Of a stretch of 64,000 bases of DNA, positions 18,551 to 27,837 are shown in pieces; the stretch's first letter is position 1; each line of letters starts with the position of its first letter. The stretch comes from DATFKA01 sp042095835 (GTDB lineage: Bacteria; Bacteroidota; Bacteroidia; Chitinophagales; Saprospiraceae). The translations under genes were made by a program, and so were the position numbers. The stretch is from contig JBELML010000001.1 of the NCBI GenBank assembly GCA_042095835.1, positions 48,135-112,134 on the forward strand. The letters run 5' to 3'. Below the pieces are notes generated by a model. It ran no database searches and was not told where the DNA came from. It saw only the letters and a program-made list of their open reading frames with translations.

Positions 18551-19747
18551 CTAAAACTCCCGCCCTCGTAGCATTCCGTGCCAGTACATCCGCGGTAAAC
18601 CATAAGCCTTTAAAGCATACATACTGTATCTAGGTTTCCCTTGGTCGAAGGGAAAAGACTCCATCGGCTGCTTGTCGTAGTCAAACTCTGCTAGGATGAG
18701 GCTACCGTAGCCCGTCACAAGTGGACAAGAGGTATAACCGTCATAGGCTTTGTCTGGCGCTTGATGGTTGAGTACGGCCATCACATTGGCGACGGTGACT
18801 GGTCCCTGCTTACGTATCGCTGCTCCTGTTTTGGAGGTGGGTAGATTGCTGCAATCACCCAAGGCGAATACATTGGCGTATTTGACGTGCTGTGTAGTGC
18901 CTTTATCCACTTCTACCCAGCCAGTGCTTGCTGCGAGTGGGCTGTTCTTGATAAAGTCTGGTGCACTCATCGGTGGTGTCACATGGATCATATCGTACTT
19001 TTGTACGGTTTGTTCCTTCGTCTCCATATGCTCGAAAGTGGCTTCTTTTTTATTGCCATCGATGCTCACAAGGACTGTGTTCCAACTGCGATCTACGCCG
19101 TAGTCATCGCAGACTTTGGTAAGGGATTCGGCATATTTCTTCACTGCGAAGATGCCTGGGCCTCCTTTGATGAATTTTACATCGACCTTGTCAAGAATGC
19201 CTTGCTTGCGCAGATGATCAGAAGCTAAAAAGGTGATCTTGATCGGTGCTCCACCACACTTGATTGGTGTGTTTGGGTGGGTAAAGATAGCCGTATCTCC
19301 TGCTTTTAAAGCTTGGATATTCTTCCAGGTGGAGTCTACGGTATCGTAGGAGTAGTTGCTACATACCCCCGTACCTGGTTGACCTACACTTTCCTTGAGT
19401 CCTGGTATTTTATCCCAGTTGATCTGAATACCTGCTGCTACCACAAGAATATCGTAGGTGATTTTGGTGCCGGCCGAGGTGTGTATTGCATTATTATCTG
19501 GATCGAAGGTAGAAACATATTCTTTGATCCAGGTCGCTCCGGAGGGTATATAATCCGCTTGACTACGCTCTGATTCTTCTTTGGGGAATACACCCGCTCC
19601 AATCAGTGTCCATAAAGGTTGATAATAATGCTTCTCCGCAGGATCGACGATCGCAATGTCAATTGCTGGATTTTTTTCTTTTAGAGAGGAGGCGACGGTT
19701 AATCCGGCACTGCCTCCACCAACGACTACTACCTGATGATGTGCCAT
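18551..19747 (-). CDS. sqr: Type II sulfide:quinone oxidoreductase
   Basis: FAD enzyme that oxidises sulfide at the membrane and reduces quinone. Seen: N-terminal dinucleotide fold VVVVGGGSAGLTVASSL, redox cysteines C164 (PIKCGGAP) and C341 (YTSCPLVTGYG), a further C129, and a second FAD motif VFALGDCSNLPTSKTGAA. The KCGGAP and GYTSCPLVTGY motifs match the type II (mitochondrial SQRDL-like) group rather than type I. C-terminal aromatic residues fit membrane attachment. 398 aa. Distal gene of an all-minus sulfur cluster with DUF1641, SulP and a Soe-like oxidoreductase. Confidence 0.88.
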   Translation of the reverse strand: MAHHQVVVVGGGSAGLTVASSLKEKNPAIDIAIVDPAEKHYYQPLWTLIGAGVFPKEESERSQADYIPSGATWIKEYVSTFDPDNNAIHTSAGTKITYDILVVAAGIQINWDKIPGLKESVGQPGTGVCSNYSYDTVDSTWKNIQALKAGDTAIFTHPNTPIKCGGAPIKITFLASDHLRKQGILDKVDVKFIKGGPGIFAVKKYAESLTKVCDDYGVDRSWNTVLVSIDGNKKEATFEHMETKEQTVQKYDMIHVTPPMSAPDFIKNSPLAASTGWVEVDKGTTQHVKYANVFALGDCSNLPTSKTGAAIRKQGPVTVANVMAVLNHQAPDKAYDGYTSCPLVTGYGSLILAEFDYDKQPMESFPFDQGKPRYSMYALKAYGLPRMYWHGMLRGREF

Positions 19748-19967
19748 GTTTGTTTATGTTTTTTATTAGTTGATATATTGATATTACGAATAGTTGAAAT
19801 TGTGACGTGTTCCTGCTGATATACTGGTCAAAATCGCCGATTTCAGGACAGTTTCGTCAGTAAGGAAAGCTTGGTTAAAGGGCTCAACACCTGCGGTTTT
19901 TGACTTAAGCTAAATAATACAGCCAAAGGCGCAGACACTTATAGACTCTTTATTGCTTGAGCCAAGA

Positions 19968-20561
19968 TTACTTCAAGCCTTGTCCCAATGCCTTAGCGAT
20001 ATTCATGACGTAACCAATTGCTTTCTGACGATCAGGGTCGCGCATGGTGCGGAGCATACTGATGATGCCGCCTACCTTCACTTTTGGCATTTTCTCCGCT
20101 TTAGATACTGCTGTACTTATTTGAGAGCCGGCCTCTAGCAAAGCTTTTACATTGAGCTCTTTGACATTGGATTTACTCATCTCCTCATCTACCATGTCCA
20201 TTGTCATGGCGACTAGGCCCGGTGCTTGATCCGCAAAATTCAGTAGCTGATCTACCTTTTCCATCATATCGGGAGCGGTCAATTTTTCGGCTAGGTGTAG
20301 TGCATTACCGAGACTTTGCTCAATATCCACGCCTCGCTTAGAAGCTTTTTGAATCTCTTCATCGGTCATGTCTGCTGCTATACTGAGTAGACCTGGCCCT
20401 TTTTCTAAAAGGATAGATAATTTATCAACCGCTTGCTCTAAGGTTTCAATTCTACTAAGTAGATGATCAATGCCCCTCAAGACCTTTTCATTAGCAAGGC
20501 TTTCTTGCAGATGCTGGCCAGCTTCGGTTTTAAGCCAGGCAGATTGTCCATTCGATGCCAT
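19968..20561 (-). CDS. DUF1641 domain protein
   Basis: Soluble helical protein of 197 aa. DUF1641 is recognised by the hydrophobic-acidic repeats MTDEEIQKASKRGVD and the C-terminal GGIISMLRTMRDPDRQKAIGYVMNIAKALG. Members are commonly encoded next to sulfide:quinone oxidoreductases or formate dehydrogenases; role unknown, possibly assembly or membrane docking. It lies 220 bp upstream of sqr on the same strand; the spacer (19748-19967) shows no gene. Confidence 0.85.
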   Translation of the reverse strand: MASNGQSAWLKTEAGQHLQESLANEKVLRGIDHLLSRIETLEQAVDKLSILLEKGPGLLSIAADMTDEEIQKASKRGVDIEQSLGNALHLAEKLTAPDMMEKVDQLLNFADQAPGLVAMTMDMVDEEMSKSNVKELNVKALLEAGSQISTAVSKAEKMPKVKVGGIISMLRTMRDPDRQKAIGYVMNIAKALGQGLK

Positions 20562-20851
20562 GGTTTTTGTTTTTTATAGTGATGTAGTAGTGTTTTGATG
20601 TACGGTTGAGTTGGTGTTTTGATGTATCAATCAGAAGCAAAAGTGGATTAAGGACTCTTTTGGGGTGTAAAAAACCTGTGGAGTGCTATGTTTCAATTTT
20701 TTATTCTGATTTTATTAATCAAATATATGATAATATGTTCATAAATAAGAATGTAGATATCTATTTATCTACAAGGTTGACAAAAATCATTTTTTTATTA
20801 TGGAGTATCGGATTGGTCGTATGCTAGATGTTTATCGAATAGGCGCTATTG

Positions 20852-22585
20852 CTACCTATTCGATTGCAGTAAATACTCGGTAAACGTTTGCTCATCCTTG
20901 CTTATACAAGTCGAGTCGTGGCAATCAACAGCCTCTTGTACACTCATAAAGAAATTGTGCGCTCCTATTTTTTCTGTGAGGTGGCTCTTGGCCATCATAT
21001 CTCTTACAGGGCCTTTTACGCCTGTAAAAAAGACCTGAAGATTTTGGGCGCGAAGCTCCTCCACCATATCCGCCAGGGCATGCACAGCACTACTATCCAT
21101 ATTGTTGATACTGTCCGCATTGATGATCACAGTCTGAAGTTGCTCTCCTTTTTCTTTTATCCACTCCTCCATCTGTTCTTTGAAATATGCGATGTTGGCA
21201 AAATAGAGCTGGGCATCAAAACGAACGATCAGTAGTTCCGGTCTTTCTTTAACCTGTTGAAACCGCTCTACATTCCGATAGAAGTGGGTACCTGTTACCT
21301 TTCCTAATTTTGTCATATGGGGCTTGGAGCTGCGGTAGATAATCCAGGCTAGCGATAATACCACGCCGATGGCGATACCTTGCTCAATACCCAAGGCCAG
21401 GGTAGCCACAAAGGTGACGATCAGCATCCAGAAATCTGATCGATCCGTTTTCCATAGGTGAATGGCCTCTTTATAATCAATCAGACCAAAGACAGCCACC
21501 ATGATCACCGAGGCTAAAATGGCTTTTGGAAGGAAATAGAAAAGCGGTGTCAAGAACAATAAGGTAAGTACAATCAGCAGTACACTGATGATGGAGGCCA
21601 TGCCCGTTTGAGCGCCGGATTGGTCATTGACCGCAGTACGAGAGAATCCGCCTGTCACAGGATAAGATTGTAAAAAAGAGCCACCAAGGTTAGCGAGTCC
21701 AAGGGCCATCAATTCTTGGTTGGCGTCTACTTTGTAGTTTTTGTGACGCGCTTGGATGGCTTTTGCTACAGCTATACTCTCCATAAAGCTGACCAAGGCA
21801 ATCGCTAGAGCGACAGGTATTAATTTCCCAAAGGTGGCTATTGAGAAGTCTGGCCTTGAAAAACTAGGAAGCCCGCTTGGTACTGCTCCTACGATTTTCA
21901 CACCTTGCGCTGTAAGTCCGAATAGATAGACTGCCAGAATTCCAAATACCACAGCCAACAGTGGGCCAGGAATAGATTTATTTATTTTTTTAATACCAAT
22001 GATAAGCAGAATACCCGCTAGACCTATCCCTAAAGTGGGCAAACTGGTCTCTCCAATCCTTTCTATAGCTTGTAAAATAATTTCATGAACATGATGCGAT
22101 CTCGCTAAATCAATCCCTAGTAGGTGCTTGAGTTGACTCAAACCAATAATAAGAGCCGCTGCAGAGGTGAAACCACTGATCACCGGATGCGACAAAAAAT
22201 TGACTAAAAATCCCAAGCGAAAGACACCCAACAGAAACTGGATCGCACCTACCATAAAGGCAAGGGTAATTGCTAAAGTGATATACATCTCCGTGCCTCC
22301 TTCAGCTAGAACGCCAATACCTGCTGCTGTCAGCAAAGAAACCATCGCCACCGGACCAACCGCCAGTTGTCGAGAGGTCCCCAAGAAAGCATAAATTAAT
22401 ATCGGTAGGGTAGAGGCGTACAATCCAAAAATGGGAGGTAGACCTGCGATCATGGCATAGGCCATACCCTGCGGAATAAGCATGACGCCCACGGTAAGTC
22501 CCGCTACCAGATCGCCTTTGAATTGCTGCTTGGTATAGGTACTCATCCACTCTAGAGCGGGTATAAAGGATTTAATGGACTGCAT
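20852..22585 (-). CDS. SulP family anion permease with STAS domain
   Basis: Inner-membrane sulfate/bicarbonate-type transporter. About 10-12 membrane segments, with the SulP entry motif GLTVGVMLIPQGMAYAMIAG (about residues 29-48) and SYPVTGGFSRTAVN in the middle, then a cytoplasmic STAS domain (about 440-550; DSINNMDSSAVHALADMVEEL). 577 aa. Flanked by sulfur-oxidation genes, so sulfate or sulfite movement is likely; direction cannot be told. The upstream spacer of 103 bp carries a GTGTCGAC cluster. Confidence 0.92.
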   Translation of the reverse strand: MQSIKSFIPALEWMSTYTKQQFKGDLVAGLTVGVMLIPQGMAYAMIAGLPPIFGLYASTLPILIYAFLGTSRQLAVGPVAMVSLLTAAGIGVLAEGGTEMYITLAITLAFMVGAIQFLLGVFRLGFLVNFLSHPVISGFTSAAALIIGLSQLKHLLGIDLARSHHVHEIILQAIERIGETSLPTLGIGLAGILLIIGIKKINKSIPGPLLAVVFGILAVYLFGLTAQGVKIVGAVPSGLPSFSRPDFSIATFGKLIPVALAIALVSFMESIAVAKAIQARHKNYKVDANQELMALGLANLGGSFLQSYPVTGGFSRTAVNDQSGAQTGMASIISVLLIVLTLLFLTPLFYFLPKAILASVIMVAVFGLIDYKEAIHLWKTDRSDFWMLIVTFVATLALGIEQGIAIGVVLSLAWIIYRSSKPHMTKLGKVTGTHFYRNVERFQQVKERPELLIVRFDAQLYFANIAYFKEQMEEWIKEKGEQLQTVIINADSINNMDSSAVHALADMVEELRAQNLQVFFTGVKGPVRDMMAKSHLTEKIGAHNFFMSVQEAVDCHDSTCISKDEQTFTEYLLQSNR

Positions 22586-22651
22586 GTGACCTAGTTAGTT
22601 TGGTCCCAAAACTATTGGCTTTGAGTCACTTTTTTGGTGACTTTGATCACA

Positions 22652-22690
22652 AGTGTCGACTGTAGTTAGTGTCGACACCCAGTCGACACT
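22652..22690. repeat. GTGTCGAC inverted-repeat cluster
   Basis: Three GTGTCGAC/GTCGACAC motifs in 39 bp: an outer inverted pair AGTGTCGACT (22652-22661) and AGTCGACACT (22681-22690), and a 10-bp palindrome GTGTCGACAC (22669-22678) between them. It overlaps the last codon of the molybdopterin gene and is upstream of SulP. Could be an operator, or a hairpin ending or processing the transcript. Confidence 0.7.
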
Positions 22691-25586
22691 ATTCCAACAA
22701 CTCTTTCTTTACACCTCCCTTATCATCCATATTGTCTAAGTAATATGCTTCCTTCATTGGTTTTAGTGGTCTTTTAAACCAATAGGGTCTGCGTAAACCC
22801 TCTGGTCCTGGAGCGGGCCTAGTCATTGCTAGCCATTTTTTATAGACCTCAAAAGATTTGTTGGTATCTACAAAGATATCACCATATTTATCTCCGGCAT
22901 GAGGTCGCTCGATACGCACTCTTTGGTGCCAACAGTGCATACCAGAAATAGGATCCGGATGTACCGCATGAGTGATATTTTGATGGACACCTCCGTCTGT
23001 CCAGAAGATCCGTTTACTATCGCTATCGCTACTTTCGAAGGGTTTGATTCCCGAGCTGGTTTCCATTTTCCAACCGCCTTGGCCGTCGTTGCTGATGTTG
23101 ACGGTGTTGGTCGCCCAGCGGTTTCCTGCATCTTGTTTCCTTCTCCAGCGCCCCAGATGATGGGAGCAAGCCACTACACCTGGTTTCATGCCTTGGGTCA
23201 CCCAAACTTTATCTATGAAATAGCCAATATCGGTATTCAGCCGAACCAAATCTCCCGTTTGAAAGCCCCAGCGTTGTGCATCGTCGGGGTGCATCCAAAT
23301 CGGGTTTCGATTAGCGATTTCCACCAACCATTTTGCATTACCTGAGCGCGAGTGGATCAGGGTGGGTAGTCTGAAAGTAGGTAAGAGTACATATTCTCCC
23401 TTTTCTTTGTCTAATTGCTCATTGTGGATATGACTTTTGATATAAGTAGGAATGGCGTATTCCGGCCACTTCCAGTCGACCATGGTTTGCGAATAGAATT
23501 CGTTTTTTCGCGAAGGCGTAGGAAAGCCAACCACAGCTCGGCCATTGATCATCACGCCGATATCTTTACCATTTTTGCTAATGACCTGAGTTTTCTGATC
23601 GATTTCAGCTCCTGCAAGCTGATCTGGACTCAGTTCTTTTTCATGTTTTTTATAGCCATGCCTTTCGACTTCAAAGGCACCATATTTGCGCATATAATCC
23701 AGCTCGGTGAGTCCTTCTTTTTTGGCGGTTTCGCTTAAGCCTTTTGTATGCTCAAAGATGTATTGATAGTACTCCTCAATGGTGATTTTCTCTCCTTGTC
23801 GATAAGGCGATAAGAAATGTTTCTGGATGCCTAAACTACCATCGGGATCGATTCTCCAACTTAGTTCAATCCAAAACTCGTCTTCTTCCCATACTTCTCC
23901 TGGGTTGACCTCGTAGGTAAAGTTTACCTTTTTGCCTGCTCGGCGCGCGGCTTCTCTAAGTACTGGTTGTCGAAAGGCGATCCAGGTACCAGAATGCGTG
24001 GCGTAGCTATTGAGGTCATGCCGCTCGGCAGAATGCCCCATTGGAAGAACATAATCGGCAAAGAAGGCTGTCTCGTTCCAGGTGGGCGTCATGGCAATGT
24101 GTAGACCGAATTTATCCTCATCCAGATATTGTTCCATCCAGGTGAATCCATCGGGATAAGTCCATACAGGATTGAAGACTCTTGAGAAATAAACATCCAT
24201 TTTGCCACGCCCTTCTTTTAGAAAATGCGGAAGTAAGAAGCTCATTTCAAACATAGCCAGAGGATACTCATCTGGTAGGTGTAGATTATTCCAAAAGCGC
24301 TGTCCGGGAGGAGTCGTGTGAAACTTCGGTTTAAACTTGTTCCAACTATTAGGAGAAGTTCCACCGACTGCTCCTACACTTCCGGTCAATACATTCAAGA
24401 AGTGGAGACAACGCGATACACACCAGCCACCAAGGTTTCCGCTGGCGGCACTGCGCCAATTGTGGGTGGCAAAACGCTCGCCTGCCTCGCCAATTTTGAT
24501 GGCTACTTCTCGTATAGTTGCTGCTTTTACGCCACTCTCGGCCTCGGCATATTCTGGAGTGAACTCGGCATATTCTTGGGTCATCTTTTCGATGTAGTTA
24601 TCGAAGGTAACTTCTACATCGGGATGTCGTTTTTCTAGATAGGTCTCCCAGTTGGTCCAATTCTCTAGGAAGGGACGATTGTATAAGCCCTCTTCCAAGA
24701 TGATTTTTGCCATTGCGAGCATTACGGCTGCCTCCGTTCCTGGATATGTTGGCATCCAGTAGTCCGACATACTAGCCGTATTTGATAGCCGAGGATCCAT
24801 GGTCGCTAATTTCGCGCCTTTCATTTTACCTTCGATAATGCGTTGAGCATGTGGGTTGAAGTAGTGCCCACTTTCCAGGTGCGCCGAAATCAACAGGATA
24901 AATTTGGCATTAGCATGATCAGGAGAAGGACGATCATAACCATACCAAATATTGTATCCAAATCGTGCTCCCGAAGAGCAGATATTGGTATGACTATTAT
25001 GACCATCGATACCCCAAGCTTGCACCACGCGATTGGCATAGCCCTCATGACCAGGACGCCCTACGTGGTAGGCAATTTCATTATGTCTTTCTTCTTGTAT
25101 AGCTTTACGCATACGCCCTGCGATATCGTCGAGCACCTCCTCCCAACTTACGCGTTCCCACTTGCCTTCGCCGCGTTTTCCTACCCGTTTGAGTGGATAT
25201 AAAATACGATCAGGATCCGTGATTTGGTTGATGGTCGCTGGTCCCTTGGCACAGTTGCGACCTCTACTACCAGGATGATAGGGATTGCCCTCAAATTTGC
25301 GAATTTCGTTACTCTCTTTGTCTACATAGGCGGTTAATCCGCAGGCACTTTCACAATTGAAGCAGGTAGTAGGTACAATGCTATAATGCTTCTTGACCAC
25401 TTTCGGATGAGCGGTGGCCTCGTACTCTACCCAATCATCCCACTGTTCTGGTGGAGGAAAGGCGGTTAAATCCCCTGCAGGCCTAAGTCGCTCAAGAGGT
25501 TTTTGCTCGTCTTTTTGATGTAAATCTGCTATTAAGCCGATCTTCTCAGCTATCCTTTCAATTAATGATGCTTTTTTATGTCCCAT
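22689..25586 (-). CDS. Molybdopterin oxidoreductase, SoeA/PsrA-like catalytic subunit
   Basis: Mo-bisMGD enzyme of the DMSO-reductase superfamily. [4Fe-4S] ligands C75, C78, C82, C112 (CFNCESAC, NCAKG); probable Mo-ligand Cys C203 in TNICSSGARFG, as in polysulfide/thiosulfate reductases and sulfite dehydrogenase SoeA. There is no Tat signal, so the enzyme should face the cytoplasm, as SoeA does and PsrA does not. 965 aa. The partner FeS/membrane subunit is encoded upstream (25995). With sqr and SulP beside it, sulfite oxidation to sulfate is the best guess; polysulfide or another sulfur substrate remains possible. Confidence 0.82.
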   Translation of the reverse strand: MGHKKASLIERIAEKIGLIADLHQKDEQKPLERLRPAGDLTAFPPPEQWDDWVEYEATAHPKVVKKHYSIVPTTCFNCESACGLTAYVDKESNEIRKFEGNPYHPGSRGRNCAKGPATINQITDPDRILYPLKRVGKRGEGKWERVSWEEVLDDIAGRMRKAIQEERHNEIAYHVGRPGHEGYANRVVQAWGIDGHNSHTNICSSGARFGYNIWYGYDRPSPDHANAKFILLISAHLESGHYFNPHAQRIIEGKMKGAKLATMDPRLSNTASMSDYWMPTYPGTEAAVMLAMAKIILEEGLYNRPFLENWTNWETYLEKRHPDVEVTFDNYIEKMTQEYAEFTPEYAEAESGVKAATIREVAIKIGEAGERFATHNWRSAASGNLGGWCVSRCLHFLNVLTGSVGAVGGTSPNSWNKFKPKFHTTPPGQRFWNNLHLPDEYPLAMFEMSFLLPHFLKEGRGKMDVYFSRVFNPVWTYPDGFTWMEQYLDEDKFGLHIAMTPTWNETAFFADYVLPMGHSAERHDLNSYATHSGTWIAFRQPVLREAARRAGKKVNFTYEVNPGEVWEEDEFWIELSWRIDPDGSLGIQKHFLSPYRQGEKITIEEYYQYIFEHTKGLSETAKKEGLTELDYMRKYGAFEVERHGYKKHEKELSPDQLAGAEIDQKTQVISKNGKDIGVMINGRAVVGFPTPSRKNEFYSQTMVDWKWPEYAIPTYIKSHIHNEQLDKEKGEYVLLPTFRLPTLIHSRSGNAKWLVEIANRNPIWMHPDDAQRWGFQTGDLVRLNTDIGYFIDKVWVTQGMKPGVVACSHHLGRWRRKQDAGNRWATNTVNISNDGQGGWKMETSSGIKPFESSDSDSKRIFWTDGGVHQNITHAVHPDPISGMHCWHQRVRIERPHAGDKYGDIFVDTNKSFEVYKKWLAMTRPAPGPEGLRRPYWFKRPLKPMKEAYYLDNMDDKGGVKKELLE

Positions 25587-25994
25587 GTTTATTCAATGTG
25601 TCACTGAGTCAATGCGTCAATGATTTAATGTTGAAATGTCTCCCAAGTCTCTTTTCTATGTCTCCAAGTCATTATGTGCTATGTGCCAAGTCCTATATAT
25701 TATGTCTCATGTGTTATGTGCCAAGTGTCAGGTGTCAGGTGTCAGGTGTCAAGTAAAACTCTCCCAAACACGCGCTCACCAAAACTCCCCCTCCCCAAGT
25801 CCCCCAGTCCCCCAGTCTCAATATCTCCTGGTCCCCAAGTCATTATGTGCCAAGTGCCAAGTGTCAGGTCCTATATATTATGTCTCATGTGTTATGTCCG
25901 ATGTTTCATGTCTCCCCCTCCCCAAGTCCCCAAGTCCCAAAGTCTCCCAGTCCCCACATCCCCACGTCATGATATCTCCATGTCACTACATCCT
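25587..25994. repeat. Wordy C-rich repeat region (class I), between subunit genes
   Basis: 408 bp with no credible gene. It is built of short diverged words (CCCAAGTC, CCCAGTC, TATGTGCCAAG, GTGTCAG) and includes GTGTCAG-type direct repeats from 25725. A core of about 80 bp from 25717 (GTGCCAAGTGTCAGG to CCCCAAGTC, with CTCCCAAACACGCGCTCACC inside) recurs at 28484-28550 (inverted) and three times at 42530-42783. It separates the two subunit genes of one presumed enzyme. Confidence 0.85.
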
Positions 25995-27614
25995 TTAAGA
26001 CAACGGTATCCGTTGTGGAGCTTCCACCCAGATATCTTCTGTTAAATAGATGCCGATTAATACGGCTGCTCCGGCTAGGGCAATTGCTGTAGAGCTTGTC
26101 CCCATAATGGTCAGGATAGCAATCGGAAGGATATTTCCTAATCCGATGACGCCCCACCAGAATTTATTTTTATAGCGTCCTTTTAAGATCATTTTTACGG
26201 TGCGCTTGGCATCTTCAGTTGGATGCGTAATTGTCAGTTCAAGGAGCATCGTAAAGAGGTTGAAGGCTAAACTTAGTAGTAAGACTATCTTTAGAAATGG
26301 AAGCCAATCTGCACTTGTGCTTGTGAAAAGACTCAAAAGACCGAAGAAGGCAGCTCCTGCTAGGAAGCTATGAATCAGCATGTGTAGAGCTAGAGTTGGG
26401 CTTTGCCAAAAATCTCGTCCCTTGGCCTGAGCAAAAAGGAAGGCCGTATAAATGGCAACTACCACAGCGATGACAGCTGTAACCCACATGGTAGCTGGCA
26501 GGATTGCTTGCCAACCCATCCAGGTAGCAAGACCCAGGAGACTAAGCAGTCCGCCGTAGGCCGTAATCGCATATCCACCTTTTACAAGCCAGGAATTCCA
26601 TTGTGGTCGGAGCAGTACGCTCAAGAAGCGATCTGGTCGATCTAAATCCATGATCAGCAAAACACCTGTAGCGGTGAGAAATAATAGGCCCAAGCCAAGA
26701 CCAATCCATTGGGTACTCGCCTCCACTTCTGCAAAGCCGAATGCCCAGGCTAGAAAAGGTACTAAAAATGCTCCCGCAGCAATAGCTTTGGTCCATACAT
26801 AGGCAGAAACCTCCCAACCCCAAAGAATACCCTTGTCTGCAACATCGTAGGCTCTACGGGGCTTTCCGCGCAATAAGTCAATAGATTTCGCAGGGCCTGA
26901 TTGAGCTACTTCGCCTGCGCTAACTTCGGTTCTTGATAGCAGGGACTCAATTACATCTCCATTTGAAAAAGCCAGCTTTTCGGCTTCTTTGGCAAAGTGT
27001 CCTACGCCCAAAGATTGTTCGCTCCATAAGTAGGCATCTTCTTTGGCAGTGGCGGTAGGGTTGAGGGATGCCTCGTCTGCATCGATGTAGAATAGATTGG
27101 GTTGAGTTCCTTTTTCTGGCTTCCTGACCTTCACTTGCTGGCGGGCAAGCAGTTGTGCGATTTCTGTTTCAGGGTTATCCATGTCGCCTGAAATGATGGC
27201 GTGTTCTGGACATACGTTCACACAGGCCGGTTCTAGTCCTACGTCTACGCGATGAGCGCAATAGTTGCACTTGGCGGCTGTATGATTCTCTGGATCAATA
27301 TAGAGGGCATCGTAGGGGCAGGCCTGCATACAGGATTTGCAACCGATACAGCGGTCTTTGTTGAAATCTACGATACCGTCGTCTCGTACAAATAGGGCCT
27401 CCACCGGACAAATATCTACACAAGGCGCATCGGTGCAATGATTGCAGCGCATTACAGAAAAGAGTCTGCGGGTATTTGGGAACTCGCCTTTTTCTACCTG
27501 CTTCACCCAGGTACGGTTGACTCCAACTGGTACCTGATGTTCTGATTTGCAAGCAGTTGTACAGGCGTGGCAACCAATACATTTGCGATTATCTATGACG
27601 AAACCATACTTCAT
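25995..27614 (-). CDS. Fused ferredoxin-type FeS / NrfD-DmsC-type membrane subunit (SoeBC-like)
   Basis: Electron-transfer and anchor subunit for the molybdopterin enzyme at 22689. Residues 1-190 are a DmsB/PsrB-type four-cluster ferredoxin (CIGCHACTTAC, CNHCTDAPCVDIC, CIGCKSCMQAC, CNYCAHRV with CVNVC). A linker of about 70 residues follows, then about 8-9 membrane segments (from about residue 255) of the DmsC/NrfD type that exchange electrons with quinone. In Allochromatium SoeB and SoeC are separate; here they are one 539-aa chain. The downstream catalytic gene follows after a 408-bp repeat-filled spacer. Confidence 0.85.
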   Translation of the reverse strand: MKYGFVIDNRKCIGCHACTTACKSEHQVPVGVNRTWVKQVEKGEFPNTRRLFSVMRCNHCTDAPCVDICPVEALFVRDDGIVDFNKDRCIGCKSCMQACPYDALYIDPENHTAAKCNYCAHRVDVGLEPACVNVCPEHAIISGDMDNPETEIAQLLARQQVKVRKPEKGTQPNLFYIDADEASLNPTATAKEDAYLWSEQSLGVGHFAKEAEKLAFSNGDVIESLLSRTEVSAGEVAQSGPAKSIDLLRGKPRRAYDVADKGILWGWEVSAYVWTKAIAAGAFLVPFLAWAFGFAEVEASTQWIGLGLGLLFLTATGVLLIMDLDRPDRFLSVLLRPQWNSWLVKGGYAITAYGGLLSLLGLATWMGWQAILPATMWVTAVIAVVVAIYTAFLFAQAKGRDFWQSPTLALHMLIHSFLAGAAFFGLLSLFTSTSADWLPFLKIVLLLSLAFNLFTMLLELTITHPTEDAKRTVKMILKGRYKNKFWWGVIGLGNILPIAILTIMGTSSTAIALAGAAVLIGIYLTEDIWVEAPQRIPLS

Positions 27615-27837
27615 TTTAAGAGATGTTGTTTATTGTTGCTAAAACATGAATACATAAATATATGAAGCAATTTTCATATAATGAAACATAAATAAGTATT
27701 GATTGATAAATGAGGAATAAAATTTCATAGGGCTGTGCTTTATGGAAATAAACGGATAAGAAGCGATTTGGTGATTTTGAAAAAAGATGGGTTTGTTGAC
27801 AAGACCTCTGATTTAATTTATCTTTCCAGGAAAAGAG

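Noticed and set aside
20606..20827. Plus-strand ORF of 73 codons between DUF1641 and SulP
   Set aside because: AT-rich spacer, non-ATG start, no homology I can recognise, and opposite to the surrounding operon.
22899..25202. Several 75-148-codon plus-strand ORFs inside the molybdo-enzyme gene
   Set aside because: Antisense shadows of a clearly conserved minus-strand gene.
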